DNA of 64,000 nt from Poriferisodalis sp965262965 (GTDB lineage Bacteria; Actinomycetota; Acidimicrobiia; Acidimicrobiales; Poriferisodalaceae). Positions 34,337-41,923 of this stretch are shown piece after piece (position 1 is the stretch's first letter; the number at the start of each line of letters is the position of its first letter). A program made the translations under genes and the position numbers. The notes under the pieces were generated by a model that was not told the DNA's origin, did not search any database, and saw nothing but the letters and a program-made list of their open reading frames with translations. Location: contig NZ_OZ253573.1 in NCBI RefSeq assembly GCF_965262965.1, forward strand, positions 3,658,001-3,722,000, read 5' to 3'.

Positions 34337-34409
34337 GCGATCAGCGCCGCATCAGATACAGACGCGATCAGCGCCGCATCAGATACAGACGCGATCAGCG
34401 CCGCATCAG
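34337..34409. repeat. 27-bp tandem repeat at the PAP2 gene 3' end
   Basis: GCGATCAGCGCCGCATCAGA plus TACAGAC (27 bp) is repeated at 34337 and 34364, and a 19-bp partial copy ends at 34409 inside the phosphatase gene. Each unit contains the sequence for LMRR and the stop codon on the minus strand, so only the first stop is used and the repeats lie in the 3' UTR. Confidence 0.85.
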
Positions 34410-34991
34410 GCGGCTGGCGATGCGACCGAAGATCTCGCCGACCAACGCGCCTGCGATCACATCGCTCGCGTGGTGCAGCCGCACGTGAATGCGTGAGACC
34501 GCCACGATCGTGGCCAGGACTCGGTAGAACGGCCCGAGCCGCGAGCCGCGTGACAGCACCGCCGCCGCGCAAAATGCTGCAGACGCATGGCCCGAGGGAA
34601 AGCTCGAGGTGATCGGCTGCCGCAGCGGGTGCCGGGTCGGATTCTCTGCCGCGGTACCCGGGCGGCGCCGCGCGAACAGGCGCTTGACGCCCTGGTTCAC
34701 GACGAGCGATTCGAGCGCCATCAGCGCACTGAACCGGAATGCGTCCGAGACTTGACGACGCGGGGACAGCGCCCGCGCGGCGCCCAGCACGTGCCACAGC
34801 TGGCTGAACTCGCCGACGCTTGAAGCGCCGTACATGATCCGGTCCACGATCGCTTGCCCGCGCAGCGCATCCCACCAGCGATCCACCGTCGCGTCGAATC
34901 GCGCGCTCGGTCCCGAAGCGGCACCGAGCGTGTCCCCGGGCGCGCTCTGGGGATCAGCGGCGACGTTGTCGTCGTCAAGCGGCACCGTCAT
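34395..34991 (-). CDS. PAP2-type phosphatase
   Basis: A 198-residue PAP2 superfamily lipid phosphatase. The three-part active site is visible: KRLFARRRP, SFPSGHASAAF and SRIHVRLHHASDV. ATG 34991 follows GGAGGCAG; a GTG 15 bases upstream is less likely. Several hydrophobic helices surround the motifs, although the N-terminal 35 residues are acidic and soluble. It is last in a minus-strand run after two LysM lipoproteins, suggesting an envelope function such as undecaprenyl-PP or phosphatidate dephosphorylation. Confidence 0.88.
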   Translation of the reverse strand: MTVPLDDDNVAADPQSAPGDTLGAASGPSARFDATVDRWWDALRGQAIVDRIMYGASSVGEFSQLWHVLGAARALSPRRQVSDAFRFSALMALESLVVNQGVKRLFARRRPGTAAENPTRHPLRQPITSSFPSGHASAAFCAAAVLSRGSRLGPFYRVLATIVAVSRIHVRLHHASDVIAGALVGEIFGRIASRLMRR

Positions 34992-35022
34992 CGGGACTGC
35001 CTCCACGTCGTCATTGTTGACG

Positions 35023-35502
35023 TCATCCTGATCCCGGGCCGTTGCCCGGCTCCGAGGTGGTCGTCGGCAACAGCGGGGGCAGCTGTGGATCGGTGGCCGG
35101 CGCGATCGTGAGGGCCGGACCGGCGGAGGGGTCCGGCGGCGGCGGGATCAGGATGGTCTGGCCGACGAAAATCTTGGTCGGGTCGGCGATGTTGTTGACC
35201 CGCACCAAGTCGTTCAGGTGAATGCCGTGGCGATCGGCGATGCGAATCAGCGTGTCGCCCCGCACCACCGTGTACGGCGTGAGCGCTATCGGGTCCTCGG
35301 TCGTGGTCGTCGCCTCTGTCGCCAACCGGGGCGTGGTCGATGCCGCCGGTGGGGTATCGGACCTGCCCAAGTCGAATTGGCACCCGCCGGACAGTCCGGC
35401 GGCGGCGAGGACGATCGCCATGGCGCTCAGCCCTGCGCCTCGGCGGCGGGCTGCATCGAGGTCACTGGGTCCATGCCGCCCATGCGGCGACGCCTCGGCC
35501 AT
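35023..35502 (-). CDS. LysM-domain lipoprotein
   Basis: A 159-residue protein. An Ala-rich hydrophobic leader ends in lipobox LSGGC at about residue 41. A Thr/Ala/Pro linker follows, then one LysM domain (YTVVRGDTLIRIADRHGIHLN, DLVRVNNIADPTKIFVGQTI) at residues ~75-125 and a Pro/Thr tail. It should be membrane-anchored, facing peptidoglycan. It is 15 bp downstream of a second LysM lipoprotein gene. Confidence 0.85.
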   Translation of the reverse strand: MAEASPHGRHGPSDLDAARRRGAGLSAMAIVLAAAGLSGGCQFDLGRSDTPPAASTTPRLATEATTTTEDPIALTPYTVVRGDTLIRIADRHGIHLNDLVRVNNIADPTKIFVGQTILIPPPPDPSAGPALTIAPATDPQLPPLLPTTTSEPGNGPGSG

Positions 35503-35517
35503 GTCACCTCGCTGACA

Positions 35518-35928
35518 TCATTGGGAGGAATCGCCGCCGACCACGGTCGGCGGGATGACGAGCTGCTCGCCGATTCGCAGGAGCGTGTCTTCCTTGCCGT
35601 TCTCCTCCATCAGCGCCTGCACGGTCACGCCGAAGCCCAATGCGATCTTTCCGAGCGTGTCCCCGGGCTGCACGACGTAAATGCGGCGCTGCGGCGGCGG
35701 CGGTGCGATCGTCGTCGTGGTGAGCTGCGGGCGAAGTGTGGTCAGCACCGGCAGTGTGGTCGGAATCGGCTCCGCGGCAGGGTCCGAGCCACAGCCGGCG
35801 AGTCCCACGCCCGCCGCGAGTGCGGCGGCCGCGAGAGCGGGAGCCCACAGCACGCGCCAAGCATCACGCTTCGGCAAAGCGACCGGAGTCATCGCAGCGG
35901 AATTTAGTTCGCCCCGTGGAAGCAGCAT
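35518..35928 (-). CDS. LysM-domain lipoprotein
   Basis: A 136-residue protein (start 35928; in-frame ATG 35892 is an alternative). The hydrophobic signal ends with GVGLAGC, a lipobox; a Thr/Pro-rich spacer is followed by one LysM domain (YVVQPGDTLGKIALGFGVTV, QALMEENGKEDTLLRIGEQL). It shares no obvious ancestry with the next gene beyond the LysM unit. The pair would anchor to the membrane and bind glycan strands. Downstream PAP2 phosphatase suggests a shared cell-envelope role. Confidence 0.85.
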   Translation of the reverse strand: MLLPRGELNSAAMTPVALPKRDAWRVLWAPALAAAALAAGVGLAGCGSDPAAEPIPTTLPVLTTLRPQLTTTTIAPPPPQRRIYVVQPGDTLGKIALGFGVTVQALMEENGKEDTLLRIGEQLVIPPTVVGGDSSQ

Positions 35929-35990
35929 GAGCGCCCTGTGACCGTGTGGAATGCCATCCCCCCGACGAGTGCGCGGCGATTCGGGAGCAA

Positions 35991-36992
35991 TCAGGCAGTT
36001 GACAGAGCAGCGGTGGGCAGCTGGGCGGGCCAGTTCGACGGATCCAGGCGTGCCGCGTGATCCGGCATCCGGAATGGCTGTGGCTCGTCGTCGGTGACGG
36101 TCATGATCTCAACCCCGTCAGCAGTCACAACCAAGGTGTGTTCGAATTGCGCGGTGCGCTTGCGGTCCACAGTGGTCGCGGTCCAGCCATCGCGCCACAG
36201 CCGTGCCCGAGGCGTCCCCAGCGTGATCATCGGTTCCACGGTGAAGGTCATGCCTTCGACGAGCTCAGTGCGGGCACCGGGATCGAAGTAGTGGGGAATG
36301 TTCGGAAGGCGATGGAAGATCTGCCCGATGCCATGACCCACGAATTCGCGCACGACTCCGAAGCCCGCTGCGGTGGCGTGGGTCTCGATGGCACGGCCGA
36401 TGTCACACACTCTGGCCCCCGGCCGTACCGCAGCGATGCCGTGATACATGGCCTCTCGGGTCACTGACACGAGACGGCGGGACTCGTCGTCGACGTCGCC
36501 CACCGCAAAGGTCTCGGAGTGATCTCCGTGGACGCCTCCGACGAAGATCGTCACGTCACAATTCACGATGTCGCCGTCGCGCAGCGGGCGGTCATCAGGG
36601 ATGCCGTGGCAAATGACCTCGTTCACCGAGGTGCACAGCGACTTGGGAAAGCCGTTGTAGTTGAGGGGGCTCGGGTAGCCGCCCTCGGCGAGACACGTCT
36701 CGTGGCAGACCTCGTCGAGATAGTCGCTGGTGACGCCAGGCGCGATTTCCGCCGCCACCGCAGCGAGCACTCGTCGCGCTGCCGAGCCGGCGAGCCGCAT
36801 CGCATCGATGGTGCGGAGGTCCGACGGTTCGACGGCGTCGGGTGCCGGCGACGATCGCCCGCTCAGTGCATACGGCGGCAGACCGATGCCGACGGGAACC
36901 GTGCGGCGAGGCGAGACGTGGCCTGCGGCAACCGGCTCGAAGCCCGCCGACCGTGATCGCGCAGCCGGCACGCGTCGCTTGCGCTTGCCCAT
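35991..36992 (-). CDS. map: type I methionine aminopeptidase with N-terminal extension
   Basis: A 333-residue MetAP that removes initiator methionine. Metal ligands: Asp in NCDVTIFVGGVHGDHSE (two Asp), His in VGHGIGQIFH, Glu in FTVEPMITLG and Glu in QFEHTLVV. The first 60 residues are basic and carry the PYALSG-type PxxP region seen in mycobacterial MapB, and the C-terminus extends ~35 residues past the core. It probably is the ribosome-associated housekeeping enzyme. The gene is upstream of the LysM genes on the same strand. Confidence 0.94.
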   Translation of the reverse strand: MGKRKRRVPAARSRSAGFEPVAAGHVSPRRTVPVGIGLPPYALSGRSSPAPDAVEPSDLRTIDAMRLAGSAARRVLAAVAAEIAPGVTSDYLDEVCHETCLAEGGYPSPLNYNGFPKSLCTSVNEVICHGIPDDRPLRDGDIVNCDVTIFVGGVHGDHSETFAVGDVDDESRRLVSVTREAMYHGIAAVRPGARVCDIGRAIETHATAAGFGVVREFVGHGIGQIFHRLPNIPHYFDPGARTELVEGMTFTVEPMITLGTPRARLWRDGWTATTVDRKRTAQFEHTLVVTADGVEIMTVTDDEPQPFRMPDHAARLDPSNWPAQLPTAALSTA

Positions 36993-37051
36993 CGCCCCGA
37001 AGCTACCCGTGTGCCTGCGGCCATCCGCTCAGCCCCACAGAGCGGGTGCGG

Positions 37052-38311
37052 TCAGCCGTCGCGATCCTCAAGCTGCTCGCCGAGCTCGCTCAGCACTTCG
37101 TCGTTGTGCTCGCCGAGCTTGGGCGCCCGGCGGTAGATGCCCGGCGGCGTCGCGCTCATGCGAATCGGCGGAGCGATCTGCACGATCGGCCGTCCCACCG
37201 GCTGCTCGACCGCGACCAGCATGTCGCGTGCCGCCACATGGGGATCTTCGAAAAGATCGGCGGGATGGTTCACCGGTCCGCAGGGAACCTTGCCGCCGAT
37301 TGCTTCGAGAATCTCCGCGTTGGTGCGCTCGGCGGACCACGACGACAGCGCCTCTTCGATCTGTTCACGATGGTGAAACCGCGCCCGCAGAGTCGCCGTC
37401 TCGGGAGCGTGCGCCCATTCGGGGCGCCCGATGGCGACCGCGAGTTCGCGCCAGTGGTTGTCGGTGGGCGCGCCGATGGCGATCGCGCCGTCGACAGTGT
37501 CGTAGATGTCGAACGGCACGATGTAGGGATTGCGATTGCCGTTCGGGGGAGTGTCGGGTTGACCGAGCACGCTGTAGCGGGTCACGCCCACCTCCGACAG
37601 CGCCATGACGGCATCCACCATCGCCACGTCCACGAACTGACCTTCGCCGGTGCGCTGGGCGTGAAAAAGGGCCGCGAGCACGCCCATCGCGCCGATCGTG
37701 CCGGGGTACACGTCGCCGATGTACGGCCCGATGACATGCCGGTCGTCGGGGCTGCCGCCGTTCGCTGACACCACGCCGGACATGGCCTGCGCGACGACGT
37801 CGTAGGCAGGCCAGTCGACATAGGGGCTCGCGCCTGATCGGGGGTCCCCGAAGCCCCGGATGGCGCCATACACCAGTCGCGGGTTTCGCTCGTGCAGAAC
37901 CTCCCACCCGACGCCGAGAGCGTCCATCACCCCGGCTCGCATGTTCTCGACGAGTGCGTCCGCGGTTTCGATGAGCTGCATGAATCGCTCACGGTCGTCG
38001 TCATTGGTGAGGTCGAGCTTGACTCCGCGCTTGTTGCGGTTGTAGTTGGCGAAGCCTGCGCCGTAGTTGCGCTCGGTGTCCTCGCGGGTGAACGGCGCCA
38101 TGCGCCGTGCCAGTTCACCGCGTGGCGGCTCGACCTTGATGACGTCAGCGCCCAGATCGGCCAGCATCATGGTCGACCAAGGTCCCGCGAGTGCGTGGGT
38201 GCAGTCGATGATGCGCACGCCGGCCAGCGGTCCCGTCGGCCCAGTCGCCATCGGGCTGACGCGCTCGTGCGCGGTCAGGTGCTCGCTGTCGGGTTGATCC
38301 AGCTTCGGCAT
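37052..38311 (-). CDS. CaiB/BaiF family class III CoA-transferase
   Basis: A 419-residue class III CoA-transferase. ATG 38311 was chosen; the ORF upstream is Arg/Pro-rich. Motifs: LAGVRIIDCTHALAGPWSTMMLADLGADVIKVEPPRGE, ANYNRNKRGVKLDL and catalytic Asp171 (PAYDVVAQAMSG). The C-terminal GPVNHPADLFEDPHVAARDM is also family-typical. It follows a crotonase by 25 bp on the same strand, so the two likely process one acyl-CoA. Confidence 0.92.
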   Translation of the reverse strand: MPKLDQPDSEHLTAHERVSPMATGPTGPLAGVRIIDCTHALAGPWSTMMLADLGADVIKVEPPRGELARRMAPFTREDTERNYGAGFANYNRNKRGVKLDLTNDDDRERFMQLIETADALVENMRAGVMDALGVGWEVLHERNPRLVYGAIRGFGDPRSGASPYVDWPAYDVVAQAMSGVVSANGGSPDDRHVIGPYIGDVYPGTIGAMGVLAALFHAQRTGEGQFVDVAMVDAVMALSEVGVTRYSVLGQPDTPPNGNRNPYIVPFDIYDTVDGAIAIGAPTDNHWRELAVAIGRPEWAHAPETATLRARFHHREQIEEALSSWSAERTNAEILEAIGGKVPCGPVNHPADLFEDPHVAARDMLVAVEQPVGRPIVQIAPPIRMSATPPGIYRRAPKLGEHNDEVLSELGEQLEDRDG

Positions 38312-38336
38312 GTTGTCGGCTCTTTGGGTCGTGTGC

Positions 38337-39134
38337 TCAGGCGAAGTTGGGGCGCCGCTTCTCAACGATGGCGGCGTGCCCCTCGCGCACGTCGGCACCG
38401 GTGAATCCCAGCATCTCGAGCGCAGCGGATGTGTCGAAGATCGGTCCGGCCATGCGCATCCAGTTGTTGAGGCTGTACTTGGTCCAGCGGATGGCGCTCT
38501 GGCTTCCCCGAGCCAGCCTCCGCGCAACGTCGAAGGCCTCGGTGACGACAGCGTCATCGTCGACGGCTTTGCTCACGAGGCCCATCTGGTCAGCTTCCTC
38601 GCCGTTCATGGCGTCGCACGTCAGCAGGTAGTACTTCGACTTGGCCATCCCGCACAGGATTGGCCACACGATCGCGGCGTGGTCGCCGGCCGCCACACCG
38701 AGCTTGGTGTGCCCGTCGAGGATTCGGGCGCTGCGTCCGGCGATCGAGATGTCTGCCATGAGCGCGGCCGCGAGGCCGGCGCCGACCGCCACGCCCTCGA
38801 TTGCCGACACGATGATCTTCGAGCAGTTGATCATGTTGTAGACGATGTCGCGCGCCTCTCGGAGCGCGTTCTGGCGTACCTCGAAGTCGTCCATGATCGT
38901 CTGGATCATGTCGAGGTCCCCGCCTGCGGAGAACGTGCCGTTCGCGCCGCGAATGACGGCCACACGGGTGTCAGGGTCGGTGTCGACCGCTTTCCAGACG
39001 TCGGCCAACGCCAGGTGTTTGGGGGCGTCGACGGAGTTCAGTCGACCTGGTGTGTCGATGACGATTTCCAGCACTCCGTCATCGTCGGGGCCGCTGATGG
39101 AGAGCGCGGAAAACGGGGCATAGCGGTCACTCAT
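38337..39134 (-). CDS. crotonase/enoyl-CoA hydratase family protein
   Basis: A 265-residue crotonase-fold protein. Oxyanion-hole stretches NGTFSAGGDLDMI and VAVGAGLAAALMADISIA are intact. Around the usual second catalytic Glu the sequence is GHTKLGVAAGDHAAIVWP, so Glu164 of rat hydratase appears replaced by His. That suggests an activity other than simple hydration, shared by an actinobacterial subgroup. ATG 39134 was chosen. It is followed by the CaiB gene and preceded by the HIT gene in one direction. Confidence 0.88.
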   Translation of the reverse strand: MSDRYAPFSALSISGPDDDGVLEIVIDTPGRLNSVDAPKHLALADVWKAVDTDPDTRVAVIRGANGTFSAGGDLDMIQTIMDDFEVRQNALREARDIVYNMINCSKIIVSAIEGVAVGAGLAAALMADISIAGRSARILDGHTKLGVAAGDHAAIVWPILCGMAKSKYYLLTCDAMNGEEADQMGLVSKAVDDDAVVTEAFDVARRLARGSQSAIRWTKYSLNNWMRMAGPIFDTSAALEMLGFTGADVREGHAAIVEKRRPNFA

Positions 39135-39145
39135 GGCGCCCGAAG

Positions 39146-39682
39146 CTAGCTGCCCGGCGCGGCAGTCGCCCGGGCGTGTGGTCCCGGTGCACTGAGCAGC
39201 CGGTAGGCCGCTTCGATTTCGCCGGCTGGTGCGAAGAGGCGCTCCCACGGATGCAGCAGCCGATCCCGTCCATAGCGGGGAATGACATGCACGTGGAAGT
39301 GGAACTGCGTCTGGTCGGCGGCGGCGCCGTTGTTGTTGAGCAGGTTCAGCCCCGCTGGCTCCAGCCGCTCGCGCACCAGCCCCGCGACGCGGCGCACCGC
39401 TTGCATCATCTGCGCAGCATCGTCGTCGGTGAGGTCCCAGACGTCTGTGACATGGTGGCGGGGGATCACCAGGCAATGCCCGACGGTCATCGGCAGGCGG
39501 TCCATGAACGCGACCGCGTGCTCATCTTCGTAGAAGCGAAGTGCCGGGGTGTTCCCGGCCGCGATCGAGCAGAACGTGCACCCGGGCACTGGTTCTGGGC
39601 GAAGTGGGTCGGGGCGAACGGCGTCCGGGTGCGCCGGGCCCACGTGTGCCGGGTAGTTGCGAGGCAGATCCGACGCGGGCAC
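39146..39682 (-). CDS. HIT-family nucleotide hydrolase
   Basis: A 178-residue histidine-triad protein. The triad reads FHFHVHVIPRY, preceded by a Cys-x-x-Cys (CTFCSIAAG) that may bind zinc, as in Hint/Ap4A phosphorylase-like members. VGHCLVIPRHHVTDVWDL is conserved. Members hydrolyse nucleotide phosphoramidates or Ap(n)A. It lies 28 bp downstream of coaA, 12 bp before the crotonase. Confidence 0.92.
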   Translation of the reverse strand: MPASDLPRNYPAHVGPAHPDAVRPDPLRPEPVPGCTFCSIAAGNTPALRFYEDEHAVAFMDRLPMTVGHCLVIPRHHVTDVWDLTDDDAAQMMQAVRRVAGLVRERLEPAGLNLLNNNGAAADQTQFHFHVHVIPRYGRDRLLHPWERLFAPAGEIEAAYRLLSAPGPHARATAAPGS

Positions 39683-39710
39683 GTGCAGCAGTAATCCGAG
39701 TGGTTGCCGG

Positions 39711-40658
39711 TTACTGGTACCGCAGCTCGACGTGGTCGATCACGTGATCGTGGCCCTTGGCCAGCACCAGGTCGGCCCGAACGCGAGTCGGGAGGATGTT
39801 CTCTTGCAGGTTCACCAAGTTGATCGAACGCCAGATGGTGCGTGCCACCGCGTCTGCGGCACTCTCGGGCAGCGAGGCGAACTGGGTGAAATAGGCGCTC
39901 TGCTCGCGGAACACGGTCTTGCGAAGCTGCTGGAAGCGCTCGACATACCACCGTTCGAGGTCCTCGGCTGCGGCATCCACATAAATCGTGAAGTCGAAGA
40001 AGTCCGAGACAAAGGGCGTGTTGGCTGGCGGGCCGGTCTGAAGCACGTTCAGTCCCTCGACGATGAGGATGTCCGGCTGGCGGATGGTCCGGACCTCGTC
40101 GGTGACGTCGTACAGGCTGTGCGAGTACACGGGTGCGTTGACGTCCGCTTCGCCGCTGCAGACTCGTTGGAGGAATTCACGCAGGTCGGCGCGGCGGTAC
40201 GACTCTGGAAAGCCTTTGCGTCCCAGCAGGCCCCGCGTCGTCAGCTCCGCGTTTGGCATCAGGAAGCCGTCGGTGGTCACGAGATCCACTGCCGGATGCT
40301 CGGGCCACGCAGCGAGCACAGCTTGGAGGATGCGCGCCGTCGTGCTCTTTCCGGCCGAGACGCTGCCGCCGATGCCGATCAGGAACGGCCGCGGCGGCAG
40401 CACCCTTCCGAAGAAGCTCTCGGTGGCATCGCGCAGCCGACGGCGCCCTGCCACGCGCAGGTTGAGCAGGCGTGACAGCGGCAGGTAGATGTCGCGAACC
40501 ATGTCGAGCGTGATGGGCTCGACGAGCCCGGCAAGCTCTTCGAGATCGGCTTCGGTGAGCGACAGCGGCGTGGCGTCTCGCAGCTTGGCCCACTGCTCGC
40601 GGGTGAATCGACTTTGCTGCTCATCAATCGTCGGCCCATCCGATTCTGGCTCTTTCAC
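39711..40658 (-). CDS. coaA: type I pantothenate kinase
   Basis: A 315-residue bacterial type I PanK, first step of CoA synthesis. P-loop GIGGSVSAGKSTT (residues ~95-107) and the later YSHSLYD, QPDILIVEGLNVLQTG and C-terminal LILRKGxxH-like LVLAKGHDHVIDHVELRY are conserved. GTG 40658 gives the family-standard length; upstream codons are not coding-like. It begins 4 bp after the FAD oxidoreductase stop, and so is part of the VanW-reductase-coaA unit. Confidence 0.95.
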   Translation of the reverse strand: MKEPESDGPTIDEQQSRFTREQWAKLRDATPLSLTEADLEELAGLVEPITLDMVRDIYLPLSRLLNLRVAGRRRLRDATESFFGRVLPPRPFLIGIGGSVSAGKSTTARILQAVLAAWPEHPAVDLVTTDGFLMPNAELTTRGLLGRKGFPESYRRADLREFLQRVCSGEADVNAPVYSHSLYDVTDEVRTIRQPDILIVEGLNVLQTGPPANTPFVSDFFDFTIYVDAAAEDLERWYVERFQQLRKTVFREQSAYFTQFASLPESAADAVARTIWRSINLVNLQENILPTRVRADLVLAKGHDHVIDHVELRYQ

Positions 40659-40662
40659 TCGC

Positions 40663-41919
40663 CTAGCTTGGCGAGGTCGCGGCCGCAGGCGCAACTGCGG
40701 GCGTCGCATCGGCGTACGCGCCTCGTGGTTGGGCCATGCCGCGATGCCATCTGCGAGGGGTCGCCACGGCCGCTCGGGGATAGTCCTCGAACATCCAGCG
40801 CGCGAACTGGCGGCGTGTCCACACTGACACGTTGACCGCACCCAGAGCGATTTCGGCAAGCCGTTCGTGCCCGAGCACGCGGCTGAGCGCTCGCGCGAGC
40901 CCGTGATCTGCGATGAACTCCGATTGCGCACCGCGTGTGTAACGGGCGGCGACGCTGTGTGGCGGTCCGCCTCGTGCAATCGCGTGTGCCGCCATGCGCC
41001 CCATCTGAAGTGCCTGGCCAATGCCTTCGCCGGTCAGCGGATCGGCTGCTGCTGCTGCGTCGCCGACAAGCAGCGCGCGCCCGCGCGCGAATTCGATCTC
41101 CCCGAGACGCGCGGGAATCGGCCACGCGCGCGCCGGCCCCTCCGCGACGCCCGCACCGAGGACCTCGCGGATGTGCGGCCGTTCGGCGAGGCCCTTCCAT
41201 ATGCCGGCGATCTCGCTGCCGGCCAGCGTGCCCCCGCCAGCGCGCGGTACGCCGAAGCCAAAGTTGACGCGTCCGTCGCCAAGCGGGAATGACCAGGCGT
41301 AGCCAGGCAGCAGATCGGGCTCGAACCACACCCACAACGTGCGCGCCGCTGTTCGGGGCGCGGTGCGGTAGCCGCGGAAGGCGTGCCAGTCGCCTCGGTA
41401 GCGCGGCGGGCTGATGCCGAGCACCTTGCGGACCCCGGAGTAGACCCCGTCCGCAGCGATGACGAACCGGGCCGCCACGCGGGTGCCATCGCTGAGCACG
41501 GCGACCTTTGCATTCGGCCGCCGCTCGGCTTCGTCAAAGCCGGCGAACGCGACGCCCAGTCGCAGATCGGCTCCGGCCGCCGCAGCCAACTCCATGAGCG
41601 CTGCATCGAGTTCGCTGCGCCGGCACGCGGCCGCGAACTGGCCGGCGCCTACGGGCAACGGCAGCCGAACGAGTCGACCGCGGGGCGTTCTCACGGCGGC
41701 AGCGTCGACCGTCATCCAGGAATCCAGGGCCTGTGGTGCGAGGCTCAGGCTCTCCAGCTCGCGCAACGCGAGCGCTGTGAGGCCGTCGCCGCAGCACTTG
41801 TCGCGACCGGCGACAGCCCGGTCCACGAGTGTCACATCGAGGCCTGCCCGGCGTGCCCAGATGGCAGCGGACGTGCCAGCGGGACCTGCGCCCACCACCA
41901 GGACGTCCACGGTTGTCAT
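40663..41919 (-). CDS. geranylgeranyl reductase family FAD-dependent oxidoreductase
   Basis: A 418-residue FAD monooxygenase-fold protein. N-terminal VDVLVVGAGPAGTSAAIWARRAGLDVTLVDR is the dinucleotide motif; KCCGDGLTALAL is the geranylgeranyl-reductase hallmark; and LVGDAAAAADPLTGEGIGQAL is the second FAD motif. Such enzymes saturate isoprenoid chains (menaquinone, archaeal-type or carotenoid side chains). The gene follows VanW by 4 bp. C-terminal Ala/Pro/Thr tail of ~25 residues. Confidence 0.92.
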   Translation of the reverse strand: MTTVDVLVVGAGPAGTSAAIWARRAGLDVTLVDRAVAGRDKCCGDGLTALALRELESLSLAPQALDSWMTVDAAAVRTPRGRLVRLPLPVGAGQFAAACRRSELDAALMELAAAAGADLRLGVAFAGFDEAERRPNAKVAVLSDGTRVAARFVIAADGVYSGVRKVLGISPPRYRGDWHAFRGYRTAPRTAARTLWVWFEPDLLPGYAWSFPLGDGRVNFGFGVPRAGGGTLAGSEIAGIWKGLAERPHIREVLGAGVAEGPARAWPIPARLGEIEFARGRALLVGDAAAAADPLTGEGIGQALQMGRMAAHAIARGGPPHSVAARYTRGAQSEFIADHGLARALSRVLGHERLAEIALGAVNVSVWTRRQFARWMFEDYPRAAVATPRRWHRGMAQPRGAYADATPAVAPAAATSPS

Positions 41920-41923
41920 GGCT

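Noticed and set aside
34337..34409. CRISPR-like repeat
   Set aside because: Units are tandem without unique spacers and no cas genes are present.
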